This document shows, in pieces, positions 1 to 9,432 of a DNA stretch of 64,000 nucleotides. The position numbers and the translations under genes are program-made. Source of the DNA: Psychrobacter sp. TAE2020 (GTDB taxonomy: Bacteria; Pseudomonadota; Gammaproteobacteria; Pseudomonadales; Moraxellaceae); assembly GCF_018919485.1 (NCBI RefSeq), contig NZ_JAHLMU010000001.1, forward strand, positions 2,025,017 to 2,089,016, in the 5' to 3' direction. The stretch's first letter is position 1; every line of letters starts with the position of its first letter. A model generated the notes under the pieces. That model saw nothing but the letters and a program-made list of their open reading frames with translations, did not search any database and had not been told where the DNA came from.

Positions 1-1
1 A

Positions 2-1030
2 GCGCTAGCCGGTCAGCTGATAACTTTCTATGCCTTGGGCTCAGTGCTAGCGGCTATTCCCGTTATCGCTGCCACTCGCAGCTGGAACCGCAGACGGCTG
101 TTTATGTTGGCCGTTGGTGCTTTGTTGGTATTCAATATTGTCACCACATTATCTAGCAACTATATCATTATCATAGTGGCCCGCTTCGCTGCAGGTATGG
201 CAGCTGGAGTGATATGGGGTTTATTACCCGGTTACGTATTACGTATGGTGGCAGGTGATATGCGTGGCCGTGCCTTAGCCATTACTGGTGTAGGTCAACC
301 TATCGCACTAGCCCTCGGCATTCCATTAGGCACTTGGTTGGGTATGTTATTTGACTGGCGTGGGGTGTTCTGGATCATGTCAGCGCTCACCTTGTTATTA
401 TTATTGTGGATACGCTTAGCGATACCAGACTTTGCTGGTCAATCCGTTAAACAGCGCTTGCCTATTAAGCAGATTTTTTTGATGCCAGGTATCCGTCCTG
501 TGTTAGTTACGGTGTTCGTATGGATATCGGCCCATAATTTACTCTATACTTATATCGAGCCTTTCTTGGCTTCAGTCGGGCTAGAACAGAGAGTTGATGC
601 CGTTCTATTGCTATTCGGTATCACTGCCATGCTCGGTATTTGGCTGACTGGATTGCTCGTCGATCATTGGCTACGTGCTATGGCATTGATAGGTCTGAGC
701 GGGTTTGCAGTAGCCGCACTAATATTAGGCTTCTCTGGCGGCTCGGCAGCGATCGTGCTAATAGGTATAGCGCTATGGGGTATTACTTTTGGCGGCGCAC
801 CGATAATGCTACAAACCGCACTAGCAGGCGCAGCAGGTAAGAATGCAGATGTGGCGCAGTCTATGTTTGTGACTATATTTAATTTAGCAGTTGCTGGTGG
901 TGGTATCGCCGGTGCCTTACTATTGCAACATATTGGCGCTGTATCATTCCCTTGGGCAGTGCTTGCTCTCGCCTTGATAGGCTTGTGTATAGTATGGAGC
1001 GCTAGAGTGAATGGCTTTCGAGCTAAGTAG
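2..1030 (+). CDS. MFS exporter, 5' end cut by window edge
   Basis: This is a major facilitator superfamily transporter of the drug/sugar-proton antiporter (DHA1, AraJ-like) type, acting in the inner membrane. The frame is open from base 2, so the true start and first membrane segment lie left of the window. An internal TTG at 35 is not a credible start because coding character continues upstream. The segment GSVLAAIPVIAATRSW followed by RRRL is the cytoplasmic loop between membrane segments 2 and 3. About ten further hydrophobic segments follow, with a charged centre near residues 125-145. A strong hairpin lies about 80 bases after the stop. The substrate cannot be read from the sequence. Confidence 0.88.
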   Translation, partial: ALAGQLITFYALGSVLAAIPVIAATRSWNRRRLFMLAVGALLVFNIVTTLSSNYIIIIVARFAAGMAAGVIWGLLPGYVLRMVAGDMRGRALAITGVGQPIALALGIPLGTWLGMLFDWRGVFWIMSALTLLLLLWIRLAIPDFAGQSVKQRLPIKQIFLMPGIRPVLVTVFVWISAHNLLYTYIEPFLASVGLEQRVDAVLLLFGITAMLGIWLTGLLVDHWLRAMALIGLSGFAVAALILGFSGGSAAIVLIGIALWGITFGGAPIMLQTALAGAAGKNADVAQSMFVTIFNLAVAGGGIAGALLLQHIGAVSFPWAVLALALIGLCIVWSARVNGFRAK

Positions 1031-1112
1031 TCATGCAGGTGAGGTGGTTTTGTTATAATTCAATAGGTAGCTTGATTTAAATAGCTATTCAAAGCAATTA
1101 TTTATAAAATAA

Positions 1113-1135
1113 AAAAGGGCCAATAAGGCCCTTTT
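1113..1135. terminator. Bidirectional terminator between the MFS gene and cbpM
   Basis: AAAAGGGCC and GGCCCTTTT flank a 5-base loop. The arms have A and T runs on both sides, so the hairpin can end transcripts from both convergent genes. Confidence 0.85.
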
Positions 1136-1180
1136 ACTTTGGGTAAAAATAATAAACCTATGGCAAACTTAGCCACTGGC

Positions 1181-1504
1181 TTACTTTAGACTATTCACTT
1201 CTATTTCAATCATCGTCTTATCGTTATCCCATTGACGCTTATACTGACGCAGCTGCTCGACTTCCTCTAACAGCTCTAGTATCAAACCAATCGCTGGTAC
1301 GCTGGCTTCAAAGTCACGACTAAGTCGCGAAGCACGGCGCACAGTAGTGAGCTGATAACCACTAAACTGCTGACTTTCAGGAATGTCATATTCAATGATG
1401 CTTTCTTCGATTAGAGCGATTACCCATTGTGGCTCTTGACCACAAGCAGATACTAGCTCATCAAAGCTCATAATAATGTCGGTTAATTCAGGCGAGTGTT
1501 TCAT
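1181..1504 (-). CDS. cbpM: Chaperone modulator CbpM
   Basis: CbpM-type small protein (107 residues) with a MerR-like helix-turn-helix fold. In known systems it binds the J domain of CbpA and inhibits its co-chaperone and DNA-binding activity. It follows cbpA on the same strand after about 80 bases, the usual cbpA-cbpM order. The start was set at the ATG at 1504, which has a GAGG ribosome site eight bases upstream. The longer frame to 1543 adds 13 unlikely residues. The sequence has the family's N-terminal SFDELVSACG-like region, then IEYDIP, RRASRLSRDFE and a C-terminal helix rich in E and Q. Confidence 0.85.
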   Translation of the reverse strand: MKHSPELTDIIMSFDELVSACGQEPQWVIALIEESIIEYDIPESQQFSGYQLTTVRRASRLSRDFEASVPAIGLILELLEEVEQLRQYKRQWDNDKTMIEIEVNSLK

Positions 1505-1584
1505 ATTATTATCCTCGTTACTTTTGATATTAACGTTTTGCACTAATCTTATTGTACGCTCGTTATAGTCACTGCTAGCGATTT

Positions 1585-2583
1585 TTAACGGCTGATGCTA
1601 GTCTCAGAAAAGGCTTGTTTTAACTGCTCATAAGCCTGTTTATCGGCATCACTACTGACTTCTGGATTAACAATATTCAAGGTTAAGTATAAATCACCAG
1701 CTTGTTTAGCAGGGATACCTTTACCTTTTAGGCGCAGATTGCTACCTGACTTGCTGTTACTGGGGATACTGACACCTAGAGTTCCGCTCGGGGTAGTGAG
1801 GTTTATCTTTGCACCAAGCGCGGCTTCCCACGGAGTAATATTGACCGTTTGATAGACATTAGCGCCTTCTAAGCGAATATTATCCGCATGAGTAATTTTT
1901 ACCTTTAAGAATAAATCACCGTTTTTGCCTTTCCCACTGCCTGCGGCCCCTTGTCCGCTTAGACGGATTTGCTTACCCTCGGTAATACCTTTAGGTATTT
2001 TAATCTTTAGCGTTTTGTTATCGTAATTTACGCTGCCATCAGGTTGGCGGACGGGCACATTTAGTTTAATACTATAGTCGTCACCGTTATACACTGAAGC
2101 CAAGTCAACGTTGATCTCCGCATGTTGGTCTTGGCCTTTGCTATCTTGACTGCCAAAGCCAGCACCGAACTGATCGAAGCCACCGCGCTGTTGCCCCCCT
2201 GTCTGACCACGCGCACCATGACCAAACGCTGAAAAGATATCATCAAAGCGAAAGCTGCCTTCGCCAAAAGCTTGCCCTTCACCAAACTGACTTTTCATAT
2301 CTTCCCAACGGAAGCCGCTCGGTTGTCCAGCCCCTGACTGTCCACCAAATCCTCCTTGGCCTGCAAATGGATTATTTAGCATGGCATCATATTCAGCCCG
2401 CTTATCTTTATCTCTAATAGTCTCATAAGCGTTATTAATAATTGCAATCTTATTATCAGCATCCGGATCTTTGCTGACATCAGGGTGATACTCACGCACT
2501 AGCTTGCGATATCTTTTCTTGATATCAGCATCTGTAGCGTCTTTTTTTACCCCTAAAATCTCGTAATAATTCTTTTCTGCCAT
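1585..2583 (-). CDS. cbpA: DnaJ-family co-chaperone, curved-DNA-binding protein CbpA
   Basis: Class B J-domain protein of 332 residues that stimulates the ATPase of DnaK. In E. coli it also binds curved DNA. The J domain covers residues 1-70 with the HPD triad at 33-35. A Gly/Phe/Gln-rich linker covers about 72-150, then two C-terminal beta domains (about 155-320) bind substrate. The zinc-finger repeats of DnaJ are absent, which separates it from dnaJ at 16.5 kb. cbpM lies downstream on the same strand. The minus-strand leader has the ribosome site AAAGGAAACCC before ATG. Confidence 0.93.
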   Translation of the reverse strand: MAEKNYYEILGVKKDATDADIKKRYRKLVREYHPDVSKDPDADNKIAIINNAYETIRDKDKRAEYDAMLNNPFAGQGGFGGQSGAGQPSGFRWEDMKSQFGEGQAFGEGSFRFDDIFSAFGHGARGQTGGQQRGGFDQFGAGFGSQDSKGQDQHAEINVDLASVYNGDDYSIKLNVPVRQPDGSVNYDNKTLKIKIPKGITEGKQIRLSGQGAAGSGKGKNGDLFLKVKITHADNIRLEGANVYQTVNITPWEAALGAKINLTTPSGTLGVSIPSNSKSGSNLRLKGKGIPAKQAGDLYLTLNIVNPEVSSDADKQAYEQLKQAFSETSISR

Positions 2584-3068
2584 GATGGGTTTCCTTTTAT
2601 TTTTATGTTTATGTTTATGTGATAGTTTTGAGTTAAGCGTTTTTAGGTGATGACTCTCATGTTTGTATGGGCGATGTTTATATCTATAGCATACCGCAAT
2701 GAACCCTTAGTTTATGTTGATAAAAATTAAACGCTAAAAATTAATTTTAATTATGACTGCTATACAAATAATAATTGGCGCTCTATATAATTTTACAATC
2801 CGCATGACTAAAAAATTCTGTGAGACTCTCTATATTACTATGGCTAGGCGAAGTGCCAGTCCCCTATTGATAGAGAAATAATATTAGCAAAGACCTCAGA
2901 TCTCAAAAGTATTTTTATAAAATATTCAGCTTTAAATGCATTTTACAAAGTCGTAAGGATATAGCAGGCTTTTTCTAGTAAAATAGTTATATTATTCATG
3001 CTCATAGGGAGCGTGAATATTGTAGGCAAGAACATCTGTCTATTTCGTTAATTGTAAAAAGGTATTAA
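2584..3068. other. Intergenic region, divergent promoters of cbpA and the RlpA-like gene
   Basis: AT-rich spacer of 485 bases between divergent genes. A short TTTATG tandem (three units, about 2597-2618) lies just upstream of cbpA. Promoters for both genes must lie here, but I cannot assign hexamers with confidence. I see no reading frame or RNA gene. Confidence 0.5.
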
Positions 3069-3431
3069 ATGTCTTATTTAATCAAGTCTTTAGTTATTGC
3101 TTTATCACTGTTGTTAACGACTACTGTTTTTGCCGCTAATACTAGTTATTACGGTAAAAAGTTCCACGGTAAACGCACAGCTAGTGGTAGCATCTTCAAT
3201 ATGAACTCTTTAACTGCTGCGCATAAAACGCTGCCGTTTGGTACGAAGGTACAAGTAACTAATAACAAGACAAAGCAGAGCGTGATAGTAAAAATTACTG
3301 ATAGAGGCCCTTTTATTCGGGGACGTATTCTTGATTTATCTAGAGCCGCTGCTGGTAAAATAAACTGCGAGCTTTGTACGACTAGTATGAAGGTACTATC
3401 TTACGGTGATGGTAAATATCGTAAGCAATAA
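3069..3431 (+). CDS. RlpA-like septal ring / lytic transglycosylase-type protein
   Basis: Exported 120-residue protein built of a single double-psi beta-barrel domain of the RlpA family. RlpA proteins cleave or bind denuded peptidoglycan glycan strands in the periplasm. Residues 1-22 are a signal peptide ending VFA before ANTSYYG. The family hallmarks are all present: TASGSIFN, LTAAHKTLPFGT, VTN, ITDRGPF, GR and LDLSRAAA. There is no SPOR domain, and it is much shorter than E. coli RlpA, so it may be only the catalytic barrel. AAGG precedes the ATG. A strong terminator follows within 10 bases. Confidence 0.88.
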   Translation: MSYLIKSLVIALSLLLTTTVFAANTSYYGKKFHGKRTASGSIFNMNSLTAAHKTLPFGTKVQVTNNKTKQSVIVKITDRGPFIRGRILDLSRAAAGKINCELCTTSMKVLSYGDGKYRKQ

Positions 3432-3436
3432 CGTAG

Positions 3437-3470
3437 AAAAGGGGGAGAGCTGACGCTCTCCCCCTTTTTA
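3437..3470. terminator. Bidirectional terminator between the RlpA-like gene and yheS
   Basis: AAAAGGGGGAGAGC and GCTCTCCCCCTTTT pair around a 4-base loop. A and T runs flank both sides and the flanking genes are convergent. Confidence 0.92.
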
Positions 3471-3489
3471 TTCATTATCCAAAAAACCC

Positions 3490-5559
3490 TTACTCAAACT
3501 CAGCTTCTATCTCTTCAAGAGTAGTCATCGCCAGTAGCAAGCTCTCTTCATGATCGCTATGCTGCTGTTGCAATGCTGTCTGCTCATCAAGCAATTTTAA
3601 TAAATCTGCTTTGCGACTTTCTTCATACAGCTCAGTATTAGCCAGTTGAGTCTCTAAACTAACCAGCTTTTGGTCAATCTTAACTAGCGACTTTTCAGTA
3701 TCCTCAATATCACGACGAATAGGAGCAGTAAGTTTGCGCTGATCAGCAGCCAATTTGCGCTGCTCCTCTTTAGTCAGCGACGAAGCTGCGGTATTTTCAG
3801 CTAATTTAGAATTCGCGAATTTTTTTTTAGACGATTTAGAATTATCAGTGTTGCCATTGCCCGCTTCATTGTCTGTTTCACGTGAAACACTATCTTTATC
3901 AATGAATTTTTTGTTAGCTTTTTTGTTTTTGCCTTTTTTATTAGTTCCTTTATCTGAAGAGTTTTCTTGTTTACGCTTTTCAGACAGCCACTTACCGTAG
4001 TCGCTGATATCGCCATCAAACTCATCGATCTGACCGTCATGCACTAGATATAACTCATCGCAGACATTAGCGATTAGCTCACGATCATGCGAGACTAATA
4101 CTACTGCCCCTTCAAAACCTTGCAAAGCTACCGTTAGTGCCTGACGCATTTGCAAATCTAAATGGTTGGTTGGCTCATCGAGAACTAGTACATTAGGACG
4201 TTGCCAAACAATCAATGCCAAAGTTAGACGGGCGCGTTCTCCTCCTGAGAACAGCTTACTCGGGGTGTCAATACGCTCACCGCGAAAGTCGAAGCTGCCT
4301 AAGAACGAGCGCAATTGGGCATCAGAGGTCTTGCCAGCTAGACGACGTAACATTTCTATAGGCGTGGCTTCAGCATCTAAAGCATCCATTTGATGCTGAT
4401 TGAAGTAGCCGAGCTTTAGAGTATCAGAAACTTGATAAGTCCCTGTCAACACGCCTAACTCACCAACCAAAGCTTTAATCAGTGTTGATTTACCGGCACC
4501 GTTCATCCCCAGCAAGCCTAGACGAGTATCAGGAGTCACTTGCACATTAGCGTTATACAATAGCGGCGTTGTGCTATAGCCAATATCTGCTTTGCTTAAC
4601 TCAATCAACGGCGAACTCATGTGAGCGGGCTCGTAGAATTGAAAAGAAAACGGGTTATCGGCCATCATAGGTGATAGCTCAGCCATACGCTCTAGCTGCT
4701 TAATACGGCTCTGTGCTTGTTTAGCTTTACTGGCTTTGGCACGGAAACGACGAATAAAGTCATCCAAATGCGCCTTAGTCGCTTCTTGCTTCTCAAACGC
4801 TTGCTGCTGCTGCGCCATACGCTCATGACGAGTACGGATAAACTGCTGATAGTTACCAGTATACAGAGTGATCTGCTGTTGTTCTACATGCAAGATATGA
4901 CCAACTGTGGCATCCAAGAACGCCTGATCATGTGAGATTACGATGACCAAACCGGTAAACGAATTGATCCACGTCTCCAGCCACAGAATTGCATCTAAGT
5001 CCAAATGGTTAGTGGGCTCATCAAGTAACATCAAGTCAGCACGACTCATCAGAGTCTTAGCTAGGTTTAAGCGCATACGCCAGCCCCCAGAGAAGCCTTC
5101 TACTGGCAAATCGTGCTGAGCCGTATTAAAGCCAAGCCCCGCCATAATTTGTGCCGCTTTAGTAGGAGTGCGATAGCCATCAATCTCATCAAACTGCTGA
5201 TGCAACACCCCAATTTGGTCATCACTAACACTACTTAAGTCGCTCAAAGCTTCGTTGAGCGTATACCACTGCTCATCACCACCTAGTACGTAATCGATCG
5301 CGGTTTGGCTACTAGCGCCTACTTCCTGCGCCATGTGTGCGACATGCCAGCTGTCAGGAATACTAACCTCACCCTTATCAAGCGTTACTTCTGTATCACC
5401 AGTGCCCATCTGCGTTAGTAATAAGGCAAACAAAGTTGATTTGCCAGTACCGTTATTGCCGGTTAGACCAATTTTGTGATTGGGGTGCAGCTGAAAACTG
5501 GCACCTGAAAATAATTCACGGCCATCACGGCGAACACTAACGTCTTTAAATTCGATCAT
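3490..5559 (-). CDS. yheS: ABC-F family ATPase YheS
   Basis: Cytosolic ABC-F protein with two ATP-binding cassettes and no membrane domain. ABC-F proteins act on ribosomes, and YheS is linked to translation through difficult nascent chains. The first cassette starts MIEFKDVS, has Walker A GNNGTGKST, signature FSGGWRMRLNLA and Walker B LMLLDEPTNHLDLD. A linker rich in Q and K follows, then a second cassette with GMNGAGKST, FSGGERARL and VLVLDEPTNHLDL. The C-terminal tail is long, charged and probably coiled-coil. The start was placed at 5559 because family homology begins there; 33 further upstream residues in frame look non-native. A parS site lies inside the tail at 3874-3889. Confidence 0.92.
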   Translation of the reverse strand: MIEFKDVSVRRDGRELFSGASFQLHPNHKIGLTGNNGTGKSTLFALLLTQMGTGDTEVTLDKGEVSIPDSWHVAHMAQEVGASSQTAIDYVLGGDEQWYTLNEALSDLSSVSDDQIGVLHQQFDEIDGYRTPTKAAQIMAGLGFNTAQHDLPVEGFSGGWRMRLNLAKTLMSRADLMLLDEPTNHLDLDAILWLETWINSFTGLVIVISHDQAFLDATVGHILHVEQQQITLYTGNYQQFIRTRHERMAQQQQAFEKQEATKAHLDDFIRRFRAKASKAKQAQSRIKQLERMAELSPMMADNPFSFQFYEPAHMSSPLIELSKADIGYSTTPLLYNANVQVTPDTRLGLLGMNGAGKSTLIKALVGELGVLTGTYQVSDTLKLGYFNQHQMDALDAEATPIEMLRRLAGKTSDAQLRSFLGSFDFRGERIDTPSKLFSGGERARLTLALIVWQRPNVLVLDEPTNHLDLQMRQALTVALQGFEGAVVLVSHDRELIANVCDELYLVHDGQIDEFDGDISDYGKWLSEKRKQENSSDKGTNKKGKNKKANKKFIDKDSVSRETDNEAGNGNTDNSKSSKKKFANSKLAENTAASSLTKEEQRKLAADQRKLTAPIRRDIEDTEKSLVKIDQKLVSLETQLANTELYEESRKADLLKLLDEQTALQQQHSDHEESLLLAMTTLEEIEAEFE
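3874..3889. other. parS site, perfect consensus, inside yheS
   Basis: TGTTTCACGTGAAACA, a perfect 16-base palindrome identical to the consensus ParB-binding site. It encodes SVSRET in the poorly constrained C-terminal tail of YheS. Confidence 0.92.
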
Positions 5560-6453
5560 AGGGATTTTTATCTCAAGGGTATTAGAAAAAGCAGTTACTA
5601 AAGGTAAAAGCAGGTTTAAGAGCCTCTTTACTAAGCAGCTCTTAAAAGTAAAAGACATAAAATTAGATAATTACTGACTATTATTTCAAACGCCCGCCCT
5701 ATAGGCAAACAATTAAACAACTATTTCAATTTTAAGCCATTAATGAAGGCATAATAGACGGTTTTCAACGCTAATGACTGATAATTGGTTGCTAATACTG
5801 ACTATTAACAACCGTTATTAGATCTAGCGGTTAGCAATCATTATTAGCTCTAGCTATTCGTAACCGTTATTAAACACTATTAGCTATGTCTGATAGACTT
5901 GACAAATTAACCACAGCCCCAATTATGATATACTAGGCGGTGTTGAATAATCACAGTAAGGCACTACTAATAGCCATTGATTTATCAAAGCTGTGCTTTA
6001 GTCTAAGTAAAAATTGTAGATAAAGCAGGTACCTTGGCTAGCTGTTAACAGCGATACCCAATATCATTTATCAGTATGATTGTAAGTATCAACAGATAAA
6101 AATAGACGCAGAACTATTTTTTGCAGCAACTTTATTGAAGGTGCCCTTAGAAGACTCGTATAGAGAGTTCTAACTTGCTGCTACTGTAGAATCAGCGCCT
6201 GATAAACACTCTGTACTAAAAACGTATAAGCGCCATAGTCGAGTGTTCAACACGCCTAATAAAAGCTTACTAATAGCAACACATTATTGATTAGATCTGC
6301 TTTACTAAATTTTATTGCTCCATCAAATACTATCTAACCGAATTATTTGCGCCGTTAGGATCTACTAGGTAGCAATAGCTGTTATTTATTGATAATTGCT
6401 AAATACATACCATAGTTTCCTAAGCGTCTTTTACGGTAGCTACTGAGGTAATC
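5560..6453. other. Long intergenic region upstream of erpA
   Basis: About 890 bases between divergent yheS and erpA. From 5770 to 5890 it holds degenerate repeats of the type AACCGTTATTA and CTATTAGCT. A possible promoter has TTGACA at 5899-5904, with TATGAT (5924) or TATACT (5929-5934) downstream; both spacings are longer than ideal. A 321-base element bounded by inverted repeats follows (5936-6256). No protein-coding frame is credible. Confidence 0.5.
5936..6256 (+). repeat. Element bounded by GGCGGTGTTGAA / TTCAACACGCC inverted repeats, copy 1
   Basis: GGCGGTGTTGAA at 5936-5947 pairs with TTCAACACGCC at 6246-6256, with one bulged G. The 14 bases ACTAGGCGGTGTTG are shared with a second, 55-base element at 10698. 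The interior has no long reading frame and includes the palindrome GCTGTTAACAGC (6041-6052). It may be a MITE-like remnant with terminal inverted repeats or a structured leader or small RNA closed by a terminal stem. A TATACT box ends two bases before it, which would suit transcription of the element. Confidence 0.4.
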
Positions 6454-6834
6454 ATGACCGAAACAATCAGCCAGTACGACCCAAGCTCAAATCAGCCGAT
6501 CGATCCGACTGTATTAAGCTTGACCAATAGTGCTGCCCAAAAAGTGCGTCGTTTGCGTGAAGAAGAAGGCGATGCTGACCTGATGCTACGGGTCTATGTT
6601 ACCGGTGGTGGCTGTTCGGGCTTCTCATATGGCTTTAACTTTGCCAATGATGTTAATGAAGACGATGCTAATTTTGATAATGGTGACGTGACTTTAGTGG
6701 TGGACTCGCTAAGCTATCAGTATTTACAAGGCTCCACGGTAGACTATACCGAAGGGCTAGAAGGGGCACGATTTATAGTGCAAAACCCTAATGCTACTAC
6801 TACTTGTGGCTGTGGCTCTTCGTTCTCTATATAG
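6454..6834 (+). CDS. erpA: Iron-sulfur cluster insertion protein ErpA
   Basis: A-type Fe-S carrier of 126 residues. In E. coli ErpA hands clusters to apoproteins, including enzymes of isoprenoid synthesis. The three cluster-binding cysteines are visible: one in [11 protein letters not shown] and two in the terminal [12 protein letters not shown]. Length and the C-terminal ending match the family. The ribosome site TGAGGTAA lies just before ATG. It stands alone, with a long leader upstream and a terminator starting 84 bases after the stop. It could be confused with IscA, but the N-terminal extension and lack of isc neighbours favour ErpA. Confidence 0.92.
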   Translation: MTETISQYDPSSNQPIDPTVLSLTNSAAQKVRRLREEEGDADLMLRVYVTGGGCSGFSYGFNFANDVNEDDANFDNGDVTLVVDSLSYQYLQGSTVDYTEGLEGARFIVQNPNATTTCGCGSSFSI

Positions 6835-6917
6835 GGCATTGAGCACTAATGACTAATTAGCTGCGATAAACCGGTTATATACTGTGATAAATGATCAGCC
6901 TAGTTGCTATAACCTTT

Positions 6918-6976
6918 AAGCATCTACTTTTAGCATCTATTTCAAGTATTTGCTTAGCGAGTAGATGCTTTTTTTA
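6918..6976 (+). terminator. Terminator after erpA
   Basis: AAGCATCTACT (6918-6928) and AGTAGATGCTT (6960-6970) form an 11-bp stem followed by a run of T. The loop is long, about 31 bases. Confidence 0.75.
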
Positions 6977-7226
6977 TAACGGTTATTAGCGTAGCTTTTA
7001 ACTGCTAGCTACTAGCTTATATACCTTGGCTATTAGCTGATTCAATAACCATTATTTATGATGTAAATACAGTCAACATAGCTTAACTGAAGCTTACTGG
7101 ATTTGTAATTTTGCATAGTGTTTAGTTGTGCTTTGGGCTAAAATGACTGCATTATTTCACCTTCATAACCCCTCTTTTTGAGCAAATTCTTATTAGCCTT
7201 TACGCTGATATAACCTATAACAATAG
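6977..7226. other. Leader region of gshA
   Basis: Together with the erpA terminator this makes a 392-base gap. It is AT-rich, with TAGCTA-type degenerate repeats near 6985-7035. The gshA promoter must lie here but no convincing hexamer pair stands out. Confidence 0.4.
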
Positions 7227-8810
7227 ATGAATACTATGAGTAATTTCGCAAGTAGCTTTGTTGATTTCAAAATCCCTGATTGGTTCGATAGCGAGCATTT
7301 AGTAGGCATGCTACGTGGTATCGAGAAAGAAGGGTTGCGAGTTAGGCCTAACGGCTATCTGGCACAGACCCCTCACCCAGCCAAACTTGGCTCAAAATTA
7401 ACCCACCCTTTCATTACTACTGATTACTCCGAAAGTTTACTTGAGCTTATTACTGACCCCAAAGATACGCCGAAAGATACTTTGGCGATGTTACGTCAGC
7501 TCCACGTTTTGGTCTATCAAGCGTTACCTGAAGGTGAGCTGATGTGGCCATTATCTATGCCTTGCATGCTGTCCTCTAACGACGAGGATATCCCATTAGC
7601 AGACTACGGTAGCTCGAATACTGGCAAACTAAAAACTCTGTATCGCAGCGGACTAGGTATTCGTTATGGTCGCCGCATGCAGACTATTGCCGGCCTGCAT
7701 TATAATTTATCTTTTGGTGATGGGCTGTTTAAATACTGGCAAGAACACTCTCAGGAGCAACCCTCTCAGTCATTTTTAGAATTCAAAAATGATAAGTATC
7801 TAGGCCTAATTCGCAACTTTAAGCGCCTAACTAGCTTATTACTATACTTATTAGGTGCTAGCCCTAGCGTTTGCCCGTGCTTTATTGCCGGCCGCGAACA
7901 TGATTTAGAGTTGCTCAATGACTCCACTTACTATAAGCCCACGGCTACTAGCTTACGTATGGGCAAGCTTGGCTATACCAATAGCGTGCAGGAACATCTA
8001 GATATTCGTTATAACCATTTACCTGAGTATGTCGAAGGCTTACGCCGTGCCATTCAAACCCCGCATGATAGCTTTAAAAAATTGGGCTTAAATGATGCTG
8101 ATGGTCATCCTATTCAGATCAATGATCATATTCTACAAATAGAGAATGAATACTACAGTCCTATTCGCCCCAAACAAATCACTGATCGTGGCGAGACGCC
8201 TACTGAAGCACTAGAACGTCGTGGTATTGCGTATGTTGAGTTCCGGGCAATCGATTTAGATCCTTATAGCGATGTTGGTATTCGACTTTCGAGTGCGTGT
8301 TTCTTAGAAGTAATGGCGCTGTATTGCTTACTAAATGACTCTCCTGATCTTATGCCTGCAGAGGAAGAAGAGCTAGCAATCAACCTTGAACGGGTGGTAA
8401 ATGAAGGTCGTCTTGACGGTTTACATGTACTAAATAATGGCTCAGAGCAGTTACTACAAAGCTGGATGTTGACGCATTTGACTAATATGCAACCGCTAGC
8501 TGCATTGCTTGATGCTCATTATGGTGGTAACGATTACCGTGCTGCTGTGGCACTCATGCAAGGCAAAGCTGGTAATTCTGAGTCGACTATCTCCGCACAA
8601 GTGAATGCTGATAGCAAACGCTTAGGCAGCCTGTGGCAACTAGGCTTTACTCTAGCCAATCAGCATCGTGATTCTCTATTGCAGCAAACGCTTAGCCCGC
8701 ATACTCAAGCTAAGTACGAAGTACTAGCCGAAAAATCAGTACTGCAACAAGCTGAGCTCGAGTCCTCTGAGACCGAAGACTTTATGGAATTTTTACAGCA
8801 GTATCGCTAG
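7227..8810 (+). CDS. gshA: Glutamate-cysteine ligase
   Basis: Gammaproteobacterial-type GshA (527 residues), the first and rate-limiting enzyme of glutathione synthesis. It joins L-glutamate and L-cysteine using ATP in the cytosol. The N-terminal block GIEKEGLRVRPNGYLAQTPH, with the metal and ATP site glutamates, is present, as are TTDYSESLLELIT, LHYNLSF and the C-terminal region AYVEFRAIDLDPY (here IAYVEFRAIDLDPYSD). The length is normal. An alternative ATG lies three codons in; neither has a strong ribosome site. No gshB is adjacent, and the gene appears monocistronic. Confidence 0.94.
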   Translation: MNTMSNFASSFVDFKIPDWFDSEHLVGMLRGIEKEGLRVRPNGYLAQTPHPAKLGSKLTHPFITTDYSESLLELITDPKDTPKDTLAMLRQLHVLVYQALPEGELMWPLSMPCMLSSNDEDIPLADYGSSNTGKLKTLYRSGLGIRYGRRMQTIAGLHYNLSFGDGLFKYWQEHSQEQPSQSFLEFKNDKYLGLIRNFKRLTSLLLYLLGASPSVCPCFIAGREHDLELLNDSTYYKPTATSLRMGKLGYTNSVQEHLDIRYNHLPEYVEGLRRAIQTPHDSFKKLGLNDADGHPIQINDHILQIENEYYSPIRPKQITDRGETPTEALERRGIAYVEFRAIDLDPYSDVGIRLSSACFLEVMALYCLLNDSPDLMPAEEEELAINLERVVNEGRLDGLHVLNNGSEQLLQSWMLTHLTNMQPLAALLDAHYGGNDYRAAVALMQGKAGNSESTISAQVNADSKRLGSLWQLGFTLANQHRDSLLQQTLSPHTQAKYEVLAEKSVLQQAELESSETEDFMEFLQQYR

Positions 8811-8882
8811 ACTATTAGTACTTGATAAATTATTAGTACTTGCTGGACCGTTAATACTGGCTAGACTATTAATACTTAAAGG
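8811..8882. repeat. Short degenerate repeats upstream of dsbB
   Basis: Four imperfect copies of an ATTAGTACTT-like unit (the others ATTAATACTT and GTTAATACTG) fill the spacer between gshA and dsbB. TAGACTATTA occurs twice. It looks like locally expanded low-complexity DNA. Confidence 0.5.
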
Positions 8883-8919
8883 TCCAAAAACCACTTTATT
8901 TTATAAGAGTATCGACTGA

Positions 8920-9432
8920 ATGCAACGTCTGACCACTTATCGCAGTTTGCAAGTATTTTTAGTGTTAATGACGATAGTAGGCATGAGCTTTGCGCTACTT
9001 TTTTTACAGCGTCACTTGAGTCTTTCCCCTTGTCCGCTGTGTATTTTTCAGCGTATTGGTCTGATGGTAATGGGTGGTTTTGCACTGATTGCCGCCCTAT
9101 TTAATCCTCAGTCTAAAGCGATCAGACTGTTATTATGGCTGGGAAGTTTAGCGGGTATTGTGTGGGCAACTGCGGTAGCGGCGCGTCATGTTTGGCTGCA
9201 ACATCTGCCTGCTGATCAAGTACCCTCTTGTGGTCCTGGTCTTGATTACTGGCTTGATACTTTACCCATGCAGCAAGTCCTTAATGAGGTTCTAGCTGGT
9301 TCTGGTGAGTGTGCTTTAGTTGACTGGTCGTTCTTAGGGCTGAGTATTCCTGAACAGTCTTTGATTTTATTCAGCATTTTATTACTCACTCATTTATTGA
9401 TTTTTTGGCGCATTATTAAACCTCGTTGGTAA
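8920..9432 (+). CDS. dsbB: Disulfide bond formation protein DsbB
   Basis: Inner-membrane quinone reductase of 170 residues that reoxidises periplasmic DsbA. It has four membrane segments. The first periplasmic loop carries the redox pair in SPCPLCIFQR. The second periplasmic loop carries the other pair, in VPSCGPGLDYWLDTLP and SGECALVDW. Length and topology match DsbB. It stands alone downstream of gshA. A DsbC-like isomerase is encoded at 19.1 kb, so two parts of the oxidative folding system lie in this window, though not linked. Confidence 0.93.
   Translation: MQRLTTYRSLQVFLVLMTIVGMSFALLFLQRHLSLSPCPLCIFQRIGLMVMGGFALIAALFNPQSKAIRLLLWLGSLAGIVWATAVAARHVWLQHLPADQVPSCGPGLDYWLDTLPMQQVLNEVLAGSGECALVDWSFLGLSIPEQSLILFSILLLTHLLIFWRIIKPRW

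Noticed and set aside
4447..4456. CAACACGCC in yheS (and near 34866 in oppB) matching the inverted-repeat element
   Set aside because: A 9-base word inside conserved coding sequence with no partner arm nearby; expected by chance.
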